From an uncultured Desulfuromonadales bacterium (GTDB lineage: Bacteria > Desulfobacterota > Desulfuromonadia > Geobacterales > Pseudopelobacteraceae): DNA of 50,816 nucleotides. The stretch's first letter is position 1. Every line of letters begins with the position of its first letter. The translations under genes and the position numbers were made by a program. Positions 25,308 to 33,951 of the stretch are shown here, piece after piece. The notes below the pieces were generated by a model. That model was given only the letters and a program-made list of their open reading frames with translations, ran no database searches and was not told the origin of the DNA. The stretch spans positions 1-50,816 of the forward strand of contig CAIPTY010000014.1 in the NCBI GenBank assembly GCA_903868145.1, in the 5' to 3' direction.

Positions 25308-26738
25308 TCAGGTACAGTCAGAGCAGGACTCTTTGCGCTTTCGCATATAGGCCAGATACTGCCTGCCCTCTTTAAGAAGCTTCTTTCGTTCTGCGCTGTC
25401 AACGATCATCCTGCCGATACTGCGCATGATAAACTTGGGTCGGAAGTAAAACTTGTCGTAGAACTCCTCCACGGAGTTGAATATCTCAGCATTGGAGAGA
25501 TGCGGGTAGTTTATCACACACTTCTGATGCCCCCCCTCGTCCAGAAAACTGTCCGAGCTGATCCAGCCCTGCTCCTTGCACATGGTGTAGAATTCAGTTC
25601 CGGGATAGGGGGAAGCCAGTGATGCCTGGATGGAGTTGAGATCCATCTCCTTGGCGAACTGGATGGTCTCGTTAATGGTTTCCTTTGTTTCACCGGGAAG
25701 ACCCATGATGAAAGCGCCGTGGATGGAGAGTCCCAGCTTCTTGCAGTCCTTGCTGAACTGAACTGCCTGTTCCTTGGTGACACCCTTCTTTATGTTCTTG
25801 AGGATCTGCGCATTGCCACTTTCAAAGCCGACTACCACGTGGCGCAGTCCAGCCTCGCGCATGATTTTGAGTGTGTCGTAATCGCAGTTTGCACGGGCAT
25901 TGATGGTCCAGGAGATTCCCAGGGGTTTGATCAGTCGTGCAATTTCCCGGGCATGCTGCCGATTGGCGGTGAAGGTGTCGTCATCAAACGACAGTTCGCG
26001 CATCTCCGGGATATTCTCCGTAATCCACTTGATCTCTTCGTAGACATTCTGCGGGCTGCGGGTGCGCATGCGCTGACCGGAAAAGGTCTGGGGCCAGAGA
26101 CAGTAGATACATTTTGACGGGCAGCCGCGACTGGAATATATGGAGACATATGGGCTTTTGAAGTGCGGAATGACATATTCGCTGATCGGCAGGTCACGCT
26201 TATAGATCGGTGCCACGAAGGGGAGCGCATCCAGATCCTCGATCATGGGGCGATCCGCGGTGTGTACAACCTTGCCATCCTGCATGAAACTGAGACCGTC
26301 AACCGTACCCCATGCCCGCCCCTCGCACAGTTCCCTGGTGGAATAATCGAACTCGCCACGGCAGACGATGTCGATGGCTCCTTTGGCAGAGTACAGCGAC
26401 TCCTCCGGCAGGATCGTTACGTGCGGGCCGGTCAGAACGGTCACGATGGACGGTTTGACCTCCTTGATGCGGCGAGCTGTTTCAATGTCGATCATCAGGG
26501 TAGGGGTGGAAGTATACATCACCACCATGTCAAAATCCCTGGCGATGGTCAGGCAGTCCTCCAGAGTGAATTTCTGCACCGGGGCGTCAACTACCCGGCT
26601 GCCTGCGATCATGCCGGCCGGGAAGCAGAGCCAGGTGGGGTACCAGAATGAGGTTACTTCACGCGAGGCCTGATAACGGGCACCCGCCCCCCCGTCGAAA
26701 TCCTCAAAGGTGGGGGGGTTTAAGAAAAGCGGTTTCAT
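25308..26738 (-). CDS. hpnJ: Hopanoid-associated radical SAM protein HpnJ
   Basis: A B12-binding-type radical SAM enzyme of 476 residues. The N-terminal Rossmann-like domain (about 1-150) is followed by the cluster motif C206-C210-C213 in SSRGCPSKCIYC. HpnJ is reported to convert glucosamine-bearing bacteriohopanetetrol into the cyclitol ether, and hpnK directly follows. The ATG at 26736-26738 has AAGGAG five bases upstream; a GTG one codon earlier is too close. The family contains many similar lipid-modifying enzymes, so the exact reaction rests on the hpnK neighbour. Confidence 0.85.
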   Translation of the reverse strand: MKPLFLNPPTFEDFDGGAGARYQASREVTSFWYPTWLCFPAGMIAGSRVVDAPVQKFTLEDCLTIARDFDMVVMYTSTPTLMIDIETARRIKEVKPSIVTVLTGPHVTILPEESLYSAKGAIDIVCRGEFDYSTRELCEGRAWGTVDGLSFMQDGKVVHTADRPMIEDLDALPFVAPIYKRDLPISEYVIPHFKSPYVSIYSSRGCPSKCIYCLWPQTFSGQRMRTRSPQNVYEEIKWITENIPEMRELSFDDDTFTANRQHAREIARLIKPLGISWTINARANCDYDTLKIMREAGLRHVVVGFESGNAQILKNIKKGVTKEQAVQFSKDCKKLGLSIHGAFIMGLPGETKETINETIQFAKEMDLNSIQASLASPYPGTEFYTMCKEQGWISSDSFLDEGGHQKCVINYPHLSNAEIFNSVEEFYDKFYFRPKFIMRSIGRMIVDSAERKKLLKEGRQYLAYMRKRKESCSDCT

Positions 26739-26835
26739 CACAACTCCTTACATCATTTCATCGGGAAAGGAACCTTACAGATATTTCCATGATTAGTCAA
26801 GGATTGCCGGGCTGTTTCATCTGACGGCCAATGCG

Positions 26836-26861
26836 AAAGGGCACCCGAATGGATGCCCTTT
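26836..26861 (-). terminator. Hairpin after the HHH protein gene
   Basis: AAAGGGCA and TGCCCTTT form an 8-bp stem around a ten-base loop downstream of the minus-strand HHH gene. The T-run is short, so it is a probable but modest terminator. Confidence 0.6.
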
Positions 26862-26890
26862 AAAAGTGAGGCGAGATGATCACGCTGGTA

Positions 26891-27304
26891 TTATTTCTTC
26901 TTGGCCGGTGCTTCCTTGGCCTTATCAGTAGCTTTAGCTGCAGGTTTGGCCTCTTTTGCGGCCTGCTTGGCGATTATCAGCTCTTTGACCTTCTCATACA
27001 CCGGTCCCGGCAGGATCTTGCGTGATTTCAACTGGGTCTTGTTTGCGTAGGGGCGACCGGCGACAATCTTGCCGGCGTAGGTGTCACCGATACCGGCCAC
27101 AGCTTTCAATTCGGCTTCACTGGCGCTGTTGATGTCAACCAGCTCTTTTTTGGCTGCGTCTTTGGGGGTAGCTGCGGCTTTCTCCGCTGCCGGCTTGGCA
27201 TCAGCCTTCTTATCGGCTTTCTTGGCATCGGCGGCAAACGACAGAGTGGCAACGAGCAGCAGGGACAGGACAGTCAGGGAGAATCTGGTGATGACGTTTT
27301 TCAT
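26891..27304 (-). CDS. Secreted helix-hairpin-helix protein, ComEA-like
   Basis: 137 residues. A signal peptide (about 1-24, ending SFAADA) is followed by a Lys/Ala-rich linker. The helix-hairpin-helix core has LVDINSASEAELKAVAGIGDTYAGKIV, the standard ComEA-type DNA-binding module. A second Lys/Ala-rich tail follows. It probably binds DNA in the periplasm, perhaps for DNA uptake, but HHH repeats of this kind also occur in proteins of unknown role. AGGAGG precedes the ATG and a good promoter lies upstream. Confidence 0.85.
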   Translation of the reverse strand: MKNVITRFSLTVLSLLLVATLSFAADAKKADKKADAKPAAEKAAATPKDAAKKELVDINSASEAELKAVAGIGDTYAGKIVAGRPYANKTQLKSRKILPGPVYEKVKELIIAKQAAKEAKPAAKATDKAKEAPAKKK

Positions 27305-27337
27305 ATAAATACCTCCTGGATGTAATGAATGGATGAT

Positions 27338-27366
27338 TTTCTAACAGGAGTCGCTGCGCTTGTCAA
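27338..27366 (-). promoter_or_regulatory. Sigma-70 promoter for the HHH protein gene
   Basis: On the minus strand TTGACA (27361-27366) is followed after 17 bases by TAGAAA (27338-27343). The -35 is perfect and the -10 matches four of six. It lies about 35 bp before the start codon. Confidence 0.55.
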
Positions 27367-27458
27367 CCATAACGAGCAGGTACGTCATGGTTTGTTTTTT
27401 CATACAGAGTGTGATAAGTGATTGGCAGAACTTATTTCATTCACACAGGAGACCGGTC

Positions 27459-27833
27459 ATGAGTCAGAAAAAACCTGCAATCACGTTCAAGTACGTTTTC
27501 AACTACGGATATAATCCCACATATGTCAATGGGGCCCAGGGCGGTTTTTCGCCGCGCGGAGAGATGGTCATCAATTTTTATCTGGAGCGTCAACCGCTGC
27601 CGGAGTCGATCAGTCATGAGATAACACCGGAAGGTGCCATTGGAAGGGAGACCGAAGTGGAACCTGAGGATCTGGCGAGCAGCATGGTGCGTTTTGTTGA
27701 TACAGGTGTGGTGATGAGTTACGAAAATGCCCGAGTTTTCCATGCCTGGATGGGAGATAAACTGCGTGAGGTAGAGGAACTAAGCAAGGCGCACAGCGCT
27801 TTTGAAAGTACCCCTCCCGCCGGGCAGGCGTAA
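27459..27833 (+). CDS. Conserved hypothetical protein, DUF3467-like
   Basis: 124 residues starting MSQKKPAITFKY, chosen because ACAGGAGACC precedes this ATG; the longer frame upstream has no ribosome site. It combines an early Y-N-P-x-Y-V-N segment followed by a strand (GEMVINFYLE) with a late GVVMSYENARVFHAWM and an amphipathic helix. This resembles DUF3467 proteins, where VVMS-type residues precede a C-terminal helix. No function is known to me. Confidence 0.65.
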   Translation: MSQKKPAITFKYVFNYGYNPTYVNGAQGGFSPRGEMVINFYLERQPLPESISHEITPEGAIGRETEVEPEDLASSMVRFVDTGVVMSYENARVFHAWMGDKLREVEELSKAHSAFESTPPAGQA

Positions 27834-27838
27834 TAAAA

Positions 27839-27875
27839 TTGCAGAAAGGCCGACATCAAGTCGGCCTTTCTGCAA
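27839..27875. terminator. Long bidirectional terminator hairpin
   Basis: TTGCAGAAAGGCCGAC and its exact reverse complement flank a five-base loop (16-bp stem). It lies between the convergent hypothetical gene and the HNH gene. T-rich sequence follows mainly on the minus strand, so it ends the HNH/phosphatase operon. Confidence 0.9.
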
Positions 27876-27911
27876 TAGGAAGCGTGCTACCTCTCTCGAC
27901 AGGAGGCCTCC

Positions 27912-28226
27912 TCATGAAGCCAGATAATTTCCCAGCAGTTCACGGGAGTGTTCGTCATCGTGGCAGTGGTTGCAGAGATTTTCCCAGTTGCTCCCGTCCG
28001 GCGGGTTATTGTGATGATTGCCGTCCCGGTGGTGAACCGTCAACAGATTGAGACTGGCGGAGTCAAATTCACGACCGCACTTGGCGCAGATCGCACCGTG
28101 AATCCTGAGCGACTTGGTGCGGTAGTTTTCATTTTTTTCGACGTCGCCGCGCATCTTTTTGAGCAGGGCTTCCGCCTCTTCCCGTGACGGGAGTTGTACC
28201 GATCTGGGGCGTCTGTTGGGTGGCAT
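27912..28226 (-). CDS. HNH nuclease family protein (YajD-like)
   Basis: 104 residues with a single HNH domain: a zinc pair CAKC, then LLTVHHRDGNHHNNP with the catalytic histidine region, and NLCNHCHDDEHSRE closing the metal site. Small stand-alone HNH proteins like YajD are widespread and their substrate is unknown. It starts five bases after the phosphatase stop, so it is in the same transcript. No restriction or phage gene is adjacent. Confidence 0.85.
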   Translation of the reverse strand: MPPNRRPRSVQLPSREEAEALLKKMRGDVEKNENYRTKSLRIHGAICAKCGREFDSASLNLLTVHHRDGNHHNNPPDGSNWENLCNHCHDDEHSRELLGNYLAS

Positions 28227-28231
28227 GGCAT

Positions 28232-28834
28232 CTATCCGTTCAGTAGCTTGACCGTCGCCCGGTCATCAGCGTAATAGTCGATGATGTTGTAGCAGCCGTA
28301 GCTCTGTTCGATTGAGAACATTCCTGCCAGCGGTGCGCCGATGGCACTCAGAAGCACGATGCGATTGACGCCCCCGTGGCCCACAACCAATACCTCCTGT
28401 TCCTTGTGCCGCTCGATTATTTCCCGGATGACCGGCATGATCCTGGCCTGCACGTCCAGAAGGTTCTCCCCCTGCGGAACACGGTAATTCACGAGATCCG
28501 CCAGCCGTGCCCGCCACTCTTCCGGCCAGCCAGCCTTGATTTCCTGCCAGGTCAACCCCTCCCAGACCCCTATATTCAGCTCGCGCAGCTCATGCCGGGA
28601 GACCGGTTCGATGCCCAAGTTCCGGCAGATAATCCCTGCGCCGATGGTGCAACGCGACAGGTCGCTGGTGTAGCAGGCCGAGATTGCAGCATCCGCTAGT
28701 CGATCTTTCAGCAGGTGATACTGTTCGATGCCGATGTCGGTCAAGGCCACGTCCGCCTGGCCATTGTAGCGCGGCTGGTCGAAACCGGCCACCTGACCAT
28801 GGCGAATGAGATGGATGCGGGTTTTGGGCGTCAT
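28232..28834 (-). CDS. Histidine phosphatase family protein (CobC-like)
   Basis: 200 residues of the phosphoglycerate-mutase/histidine-phosphatase fold. The phospho-histidine motif IRHGQ is near residue 10 and the second catalytic histidine is in VVGHGGVNR. The region RELNIGVWEGLT is common to alpha-ribazole phosphatases (CobC) and related enzymes. No cobalamin gene lies nearby, so the substrate is open. Confidence 0.8.
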   Translation of the reverse strand: MTPKTRIHLIRHGQVAGFDQPRYNGQADVALTDIGIEQYHLLKDRLADAAISACYTSDLSRCTIGAGIICRNLGIEPVSRHELRELNIGVWEGLTWQEIKAGWPEEWRARLADLVNYRVPQGENLLDVQARIMPVIREIIERHKEQEVLVVGHGGVNRIVLLSAIGAPLAGMFSIEQSYGCYNIIDYYADDRATVKLLNG

Positions 28835-28876
28835 TGAAGCAGTATCTTTTCTTGAAATGTGGATGACGGACAGGGG

Positions 28877-30541
28877 CTACAGCCCGGTAACATCACGTTC
28901 CTTGGGATATTCCAGGAGGATCCCGAAGGTAAGTTCCTTCTTTTCGCCGGCCTTGAGGGGCAGTTTCCAGAGGAGGGTGCCATCGTCCTTGATCTCGTCC
29001 GGTTTAATGCTCGGTTCATCAAGCGCCACCTTTATCTCGCTATCTCCCGCCAGGGGAAGCTGGTCGCGGATAGTCACGGTATGGGCGTCTGCTCGGAAGT
29101 TACCCACCTCGATGCGGTAGCGGTAGCTCATCTGGCTCTTGCCGAAGAGTCCGGCTTCCTTGTGCTGTTTCAGCTCTTCGCGTTTAACCGTTATCTGGTC
29201 GTCGGCACCGAAAAACAGATCAAACTTTTCTCCGATCGCAACCTTCTTCATGGACGAGTTCCCGGTAAAGGTCGTGCCGGTAAAAACGTTTACACGACCT
29301 GGCAGGAGCGGGTAGGCTGCCCGGTTGATGATTTCCGATTTGAGAAATACAAACGGAGAGAGCTTGGGAATGGCCAGAAATTCCAGACTCACCGGGAACT
29401 GTTCCATGGCGACCACGTTGCTGTGTTTGGTGCCGTCCGAGGGGATATCCACGGTGCGGGGAAGACGGAAGCTGACCGAACTCTGCTCACCGTTTATATC
29501 TGCTGTCAGGTATTCAGCCAGAACAGCCTCCTCTTTAGCCGCCGCACCACCGGCAAGGTCTCTTCTGGCGGCGGATGATTTCATCGCTCTGCGTGCTACG
29601 GGTGCCGGAGCAGCCATGAGTTCCATCGGCGGAACGGGGCGGTTGAACGACACCCGCCAGGGCGAAAGGTCGGGAGGAGCTCCACCGGCTGCAGGTCGGG
29701 CAGTGGAAAGACTCAGGCTGACATCCTTCCAGTCTTCGCCGGTCTGCTGGCGGACCAGAGCCCGAAAGGTCAGGCCGACTGTTTTCCCGTCCGGCGCCAG
29801 CCGAACATCGTACAAGGGTTCCCAGCCCGCCCGTAATACGACGCCCGACAAATCAAGTGAAACCGTTCCATCACGGCTGACTTCCACAGCAACCTCGACA
29901 TTTTTGGATTCTTTCTTTTGTGAGCCGACAGACTCATCCCGCTGACGCCTCAGTGCGTCAATCTTTTCCTTGATCACCTTTTTTTCGGAATCAATATCGC
30001 GGGACTGCTCTTCCGCTTTTGTAACACCCGAGCCAACAAAGCTTGAGGCGTCAAGGAGTTCTGCCGATGTAGGCCTGCCGACGGCCAGTTCTTTTGATAT
30101 GCGGTCTCCCCAGGCGACGCGTATGGAATCCAGAAAGGTTTTCTGTGAAGCTATACCGGCTTTTTTTGAATCCAGACTCCCGGAACGCCTCTCCAGAACC
30201 CTGATTTCCTCATCAATATCCTGGATGCGTTTTTCATTGCTCTGGGGCAGGAACACCCGTTTGACTTCGAGACCGACAATGCTGACACCGGCCGTGCCTT
30301 TGCCCTCGATCCGCAACGAGTCGTCCTGGATAAGGGGGGGGAGATTTTCAAAAGCGATCACGTAACTGCCTTTTGTCAGCGCCAAAGTAGCGCTGCGGGT
30401 GGTCATGGCACGATCCATATAGACCGTGACAGCCGTGATACGGGCGTCAGCCGTGCGACGGTTTGTATCCGCACTCAGGGCGGCAACGGGAAACATGAGC
30501 AGGGTAATCAGCAGGGCAGCGGCGCGGATACTGTTTTTCAT
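28877..30541 (-). CDS. Secreted DUF4139/DUF4140 protein
   Basis: 554 residues from the ATG giving MKNSIRAAALL, with a signal peptide ending ALSADTN and GAGAGGAC before the start. The N-terminal DUF4140 region (VYMDRAMTTRSATLAL, ENLPPLIQDDSLRIEG) is followed by a coiled-coil stretch (about 100-200). The DUF4139 domain is rich in beta strands (WEPLYDVRLAPDGKTVGLTFRALVRQQTGEDW). The family is known from the fungal mucoidy regulator MuiA and its bacterial relatives; the biochemical role is unknown. It is probably extracytoplasmic. Confidence 0.8.
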   Translation of the reverse strand: MKNSIRAAALLITLLMFPVAALSADTNRRTADARITAVTVYMDRAMTTRSATLALTKGSYVIAFENLPPLIQDDSLRIEGKGTAGVSIVGLEVKRVFLPQSNEKRIQDIDEEIRVLERRSGSLDSKKAGIASQKTFLDSIRVAWGDRISKELAVGRPTSAELLDASSFVGSGVTKAEEQSRDIDSEKKVIKEKIDALRRQRDESVGSQKKESKNVEVAVEVSRDGTVSLDLSGVVLRAGWEPLYDVRLAPDGKTVGLTFRALVRQQTGEDWKDVSLSLSTARPAAGGAPPDLSPWRVSFNRPVPPMELMAAPAPVARRAMKSSAARRDLAGGAAAKEEAVLAEYLTADINGEQSSVSFRLPRTVDIPSDGTKHSNVVAMEQFPVSLEFLAIPKLSPFVFLKSEIINRAAYPLLPGRVNVFTGTTFTGNSSMKKVAIGEKFDLFFGADDQITVKREELKQHKEAGLFGKSQMSYRYRIEVGNFRADAHTVTIRDQLPLAGDSEIKVALDEPSIKPDEIKDDGTLLWKLPLKAGEKKELTFGILLEYPKERDVTGL

Positions 30542-30565
30542 TATGTCCTCTCGTTCAGGCACGGT

Positions 30566-30581
30566 GGCGAGCTCCGTGCCG
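30566..30581 (-). promoter_or_regulatory. Possible sigma-54 promoter upstream of the DUF4139 gene
   Basis: On the minus strand CGGCACGGAGCTCGCC has GG and GC ten bases apart and a perfect GGCACG core; the -12 box reads TCGC instead of TTGC. The same DNA forms a hairpin (GGCACGG with CCGTGCC), so the resemblance may be incidental. The untranslated leader would be very short. Confidence 0.25.
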
Positions 30582-30612
30582 GGTAGTATTTTCAGCAGAT
30601 GTTTCAGGTATG

Positions 30613-31080
30613 TTATCGAGTCTTGCCCGGCTGACGCGAAGGCTTCCCCGACGTTTCCCGGGGGCGTGCCGGTTTACTGGGTGCAGCAGCCTGTGTGGCT
30701 GCCGGTCGGGATGGTCGCGCAGCCTTCTGTGAACCGGAGCTGTTTCTCGGTTTCTGCCCCGGATTTTTTTCCGCAGCCGGTTTCGGTTTCATCCACGGTT
30801 TTCTGGTACCTTTCGATTTGGACATACCCGGTTTCTGGGGTCTGGCAATACTGACCGTAATGATCTGATCGATCAGATATGCACCGTCAAGGGTCTCTGC
30901 CACGTCCTTGGGATCTACATCCGCAGCCATGCGTACATAGCCGCAGCGCTTGAATTCCCTCGTTTCGGGATCAATGATCAGGTGGATGGACGTGACCGTG
31001 CCCATGACCGAAAACAGCTTCCGGATATCCTGTTCGCTGGCATTGTCAGAAATATGACCTACATACAGCTCTTTCGCCAT
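30613..31080 (-). CDS. RRM RNA-binding protein with basic Pro/Lys-rich tail
   Basis: 155 residues. The RNA-recognition motif (about 3-82) has RNP2 ELYVGHIS and an RNP1-like CGYVRMA. After it comes a disordered tail rich in Lys, Pro, Ala, Arg and Ser. Such single-RRM proteins in bacteria bind single-stranded RNA and are often cold- or stress-related. Here RNP1 lacks the usual aromatic pair (GFAFV), so affinity may be lower. It follows the ydfG gene by 12 bases. Confidence 0.85.
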   Translation of the reverse strand: MAKELYVGHISDNASEQDIRKLFSVMGTVTSIHLIIDPETREFKRCGYVRMAADVDPKDVAETLDGAYLIDQIITVSIARPQKPGMSKSKGTRKPWMKPKPAAEKNPGQKPRNSSGSQKAARPSRPAATQAAAPSKPARPRETSGKPSRQPGKTR

Positions 31081-31092
31081 GGTTATGTCCCT

Positions 31093-31857
31093 TTATCCGT
31101 TTGTGCTGCGATGAATGGCGAACGGCCCCCAGGCCTGGTCGATCGACATGAGTTCCAGTGTATTGATGTTGACACGGGCAGGCCGGTTGACGACCCACTG
31201 GACAGTTTCAGCAATATCCTCTGCCGTCAGTGGATCGGTGCCTTCATAGACTTTGCCCGCCTTGTCGCCATCTCCTTTGAAGCGAACCGTTGAAAACTCG
31301 GTTTCGGCCATGCCGGGCTGGATGCAGGTAACCCGTACCCCTGTCCCGAGCAGATCGCAGCGCAGGTTGCGGGAGAACTGGGTTACGAAAGCCTTGCTGC
31401 CGCCATAGACATTGCCGCCCGGATAGGGCCAGTTGCTTGCGGTGGAACTGATATTTACAATGTGGCCGCGGCTACGGGCCACCATGCCGGGCAGAATCAG
31501 GCGTGTGCAGTACATCAGCCCCTTGATATTGGTGTCCACCATGGTTTCCCAATCGTCCAGATCAACCTGATGGGCCGGTTCCAGCCCCAGGGCCAAACCG
31601 GCGTTGTTGATAAGCACATCAATCTCGCGGAAGGCCTCCGGCAGGTGGGCCACCGCACCCTGAACCGCCTCGCGGTCGCGCACGTCAAGCGGAATGATGT
31701 GTACCTCATCTGTGCCGGACAGCTCTTGCTGGAGCTGGATCAGCGGATCCACCCGCCGCGCTGTCAGGATCAGGCGGTTGTCTGAGTGTGCAAATATCCG
31801 GGCGCAGGCCGCCCCGAAGCCGGATGATGCGCCGGTGATGAAGATTGTCTGTCCCAT
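31093..31857 (-). CDS. NADP-dependent short-chain dehydrogenase, YdfG-like
   Basis: 254 residues from MGQTIFITGASSGFG, with GGAGGAG ahead of the start. The SDR landmarks are TGASSGFG, NNAGLALGLEPAH, and the catalytic S-Y-K set in SSTASNWPYPGGNVYGGSK. The segments VDTNIKGLMYCTRLILPGM and PARVNINTLELM follow E. coli YdfG (3-hydroxy acid dehydrogenase, also acting on serine and malonic semialdehyde) closely. The stop-start overlap (TAATG) links it to the rluA-type gene upstream. Confidence 0.8.
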   Translation of the reverse strand: MGQTIFITGASSGFGAACARIFAHSDNRLILTARRVDPLIQLQQELSGTDEVHIIPLDVRDREAVQGAVAHLPEAFREIDVLINNAGLALGLEPAHQVDLDDWETMVDTNIKGLMYCTRLILPGMVARSRGHIVNISSTASNWPYPGGNVYGGSKAFVTQFSRNLRCDLLGTGVRVTCIQPGMAETEFSTVRFKGDGDKAGKVYEGTDPLTAEDIAETVQWVVNRPARVNINTLELMSIDQAWGPFAIHRSTNG

Positions 31858-32762
31858 TACTGTTTCTCCTCCGATGAAAAGGATTCTGCGATGCAACGTA
31901 CCGATCGCAGGAGTGTTTCAGTTTCGATCCCGCACCGCTCGCAGAGCTGGAGCAACTGCTCCGTCAGCGGTGCGCAAACCGTCAACGGCAGTCCGTTAGG
32001 CCGCGCCAGGACTGTTTTGAATGAATGCAGGGCGAAGCCTTCATAACCGATTAGTCCTCCGCCGCCGTAGCGCCGGTCTCCCCGAACCGGGTGGCCGATC
32101 ATCTCCAGATGTCGTCTGATCTGGTGCATGCGGCCGCTGATCGGAATGACCGCCAGCAGTGTGCTGTCGTTACCGGCAGTCAACACATCGTAGCGGGTCT
32201 CGGATTCCTTTCCGTCCAGCGGTTCCGAAATAACGCCATGATCGGCGGGTCTTCCTGTCACCAGTGCCAGATAAAGCTTGTCCAGACCGGTTTCCTTGAC
32301 ATGACGACCGTAAATCCCTGCCGCAGAAGAACTCTTTGCAAGCACCACGACGCCAGAGGTCCCACGGTCGAGGCGGTTGACCGGGTAGAGTTTGCACGGA
32401 GTATTGCGCCACTCCATGTATGCCATGCCCTGCTCAACAAGATTTTCTTCCAGCTCGGCGGTGCGGTGCATGGCGAGACCGGTCGGCTTATTGATAATGG
32501 CGACCTGATCATCTTCGTAGAGGATATCAAGAGGCGGCCTGCTTTCGCTCATCAGCGAGGTCAGGGCTGAACTCTCCTTGAGTGTAAGTGTATCGTGAAC
32601 GGCAATCAGGGTATCGGGTGTTGCCATGCTGCTGTTGAGCTTGACGGCTCCGCTCCTGATCAGTTTCCTGGGATAGCCGGAGGCCGCCGTCGGCAGGAGC
32701 GTGCGCAGAAAGCTCTCCAAGCGGCGGCAGTGATCGCGGGGAGCTATTTCAATGGTGATCAT
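31857..32762 (-). CDS. RluA-family RNA pseudouridine synthase
   Basis: 301 residues. An S4-like N-terminal region (about 14-70) has LPTAASGYPRKLIRSGAVKLNS. The catalytic core has VNRLDRGTSGVVVLAKSS, where the aspartate of LDRGTSG is the universal catalytic residue, and later SGRMHQIRRHLEMIGHPVRGDRRYG. RluA-family members modify rRNA or tRNA uridines; the exact target cannot be set from sequence alone. Confidence 0.85.
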   Translation of the reverse strand: MITIEIAPRDHCRRLESFLRTLLPTAASGYPRKLIRSGAVKLNSSMATPDTLIAVHDTLTLKESSALTSLMSESRPPLDILYEDDQVAIINKPTGLAMHRTAELEENLVEQGMAYMEWRNTPCKLYPVNRLDRGTSGVVVLAKSSSAAGIYGRHVKETGLDKLYLALVTGRPADHGVISEPLDGKESETRYDVLTAGNDSTLLAVIPISGRMHQIRRHLEMIGHPVRGDRRYGGGGLIGYEGFALHSFKTVLARPNGLPLTVCAPLTEQLLQLCERCGIETETLLRSVRCIAESFSSEEKQ

Positions 32763-33158
32763 GGATCAAATGATCGTGTCAGCGGGAATTTGATGCAATC
32801 TGTCAACATATTGATATTACCCGCAAAAAAAATAGAATCTTGAATCAGGCAGGAACATGCATGATTCCTACCGTTCCCGACAGGCAGTTTATACCACTAT
32901 ACACCTCCAGCATCAAGCCATAATACCCCGCTACAACTCTACTCCGCTCAATGACCTGGAAACGGAATAGGCCCGGAAATAAACGACATCCGTAGGCAGT
33001 AAGATAAAAAAGCGGCATCCGGCTATGCTACTTTGTCGTTGTGATTGAATTCAAAGGGTTATATTGTTAACGCAGAATTTTGATACTGATACGTCAGACG
33101 TTGCATAATTCGGACAGCTAGGGTACTGTTGCTTAAAAGCATCGAAAAGGGTACCGAT
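32763..33158. other. Long non-coding stretch before the toxin-antitoxin pair
   Basis: About 400 bp with no convincing gene on either strand. Apart from a candidate promoter/operator near the right end I see no clear RNA or repeat. Confidence 0.55.
33080..33109 (+). promoter_or_regulatory. Candidate promoter with internal palindrome for the antitoxin-toxin operon
   Basis: TTGATA (33080-33085) and CATAAT (33104-33109) are 18 bases apart. The spacer holds ACGTCAGACGT (33091-33101), a perfect palindrome around one central base. Toxin-antitoxin operons are typically repressed by antitoxin binding such a site over their promoter. Confidence 0.45.
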
Positions 33159-33440
33159 ATGAACGCTATTGCAGCAAACGAATTGAAACGGCACGGCATC
33201 CTGGCGATCGAGCCGCTGCTTGCCAGCGGTCCGGTTCACATTATCAAACGTAACAAGCCGATCTGTGTCGTATTGGCCGAGGATGAGTACGAGAGATTGA
33301 GCAGAGCCGCCCAGGTGAACAATGCCGTCCACTCGCACACGGTCATGGAGTGGTTTGCCGCGCCATCATCAGGGACAAGCGCCAAAGAAGAGGTAGACCG
33401 GCGTCTGGATGCCGAGCGGGATTCGTGGGACACAGCATGA
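33159..33440 (+). CDS. Antitoxin of a PIN-toxin pair (Phd/YefM-like)
   Basis: 93 residues from MNAIAANELK, with AAAAGGG upstream. The N-terminus (NELKRHGILAIEPLLASGPVHIIKRNKPICVVLAEDEYERL) follows the Phd/YefM DNA-binding pattern, where a strand-helix unit ends in an ExYERL motif. The polar C-terminal tail would wrap the toxin. It overlaps the toxin gene by ATGA, the usual arrangement. Autoregulation through the upstream palindrome is inferred. Confidence 0.8.
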   Translation: MNAIAANELKRHGILAIEPLLASGPVHIIKRNKPICVVLAEDEYERLSRAAQVNNAVHSHTVMEWFAAPSSGTSAKEEVDRRLDAERDSWDTA

Positions 33441-33847
33441 CTCTCTTCCTTGACGCGAATATCATAATCTACCGGGTCGAAACGGTAGAGCCGTTCAATC
33501 AGCAGGTGGTGGCGGTGCTTCGGGTTCTGCTGGACAAGTATCCGCATGCCGGTTTTGCCGTCTCCCGTCTGAGCATGATGGAATGTCTGGTAAAACCGTT
33601 GCGGGACCAGAACAGTGCTGATATTGAACAGTATCGCGCTTTTTTTGTATCAGCCGGGTTGCAGATTGTCGAGGTAAGTGCACAGGTTATCGAAATGGCA
33701 ACCATGCTGCGGGCGCGGCACGGTCTGCGAACACCGGATGCCATTCAGGCCGCCTCGGCTCTGTCCATAACGGGGCCGGTGACGTTTCTCACAGGAGACA
33801 GGCAGTTCGGGAAAGTGCCGGGATTGAATGTGCACTTGGTTCCTTGA
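33437..33847 (+). CDS. PIN-domain toxin (VapC-like ribonuclease)
   Basis: 136 residues, a PIN nuclease: D6 in LFLDANIIIY, the second acidic site in SMMECL, RTPDAIQAAS with the third aspartate, and FLTGDRQF with the fourth. All four metal-coordinating acids look present. VapC-type toxins cleave tRNA or rRNA when free of antitoxin. It is coupled to the antitoxin by overlapping stop and start. The stop TGATG also overlaps an ATG of the next frame. Confidence 0.85.
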   Translation: MTLFLDANIIIYRVETVEPFNQQVVAVLRVLLDKYPHAGFAVSRLSMMECLVKPLRDQNSADIEQYRAFFVSAGLQIVEVSAQVIEMATMLRARHGLRTPDAIQAASALSITGPVTFLTGDRQFGKVPGLNVHLVP

Positions 33848-33951
33848 TGAAGCATTTGGGTTTTCTTGGGGAAATATGGGCAGTGTCCCTCTTTTCCCCC
33901 TGTAACGAGGTAATTCGTAGTTTGCTTACGCGATTCCATCTGGAGAACAAC

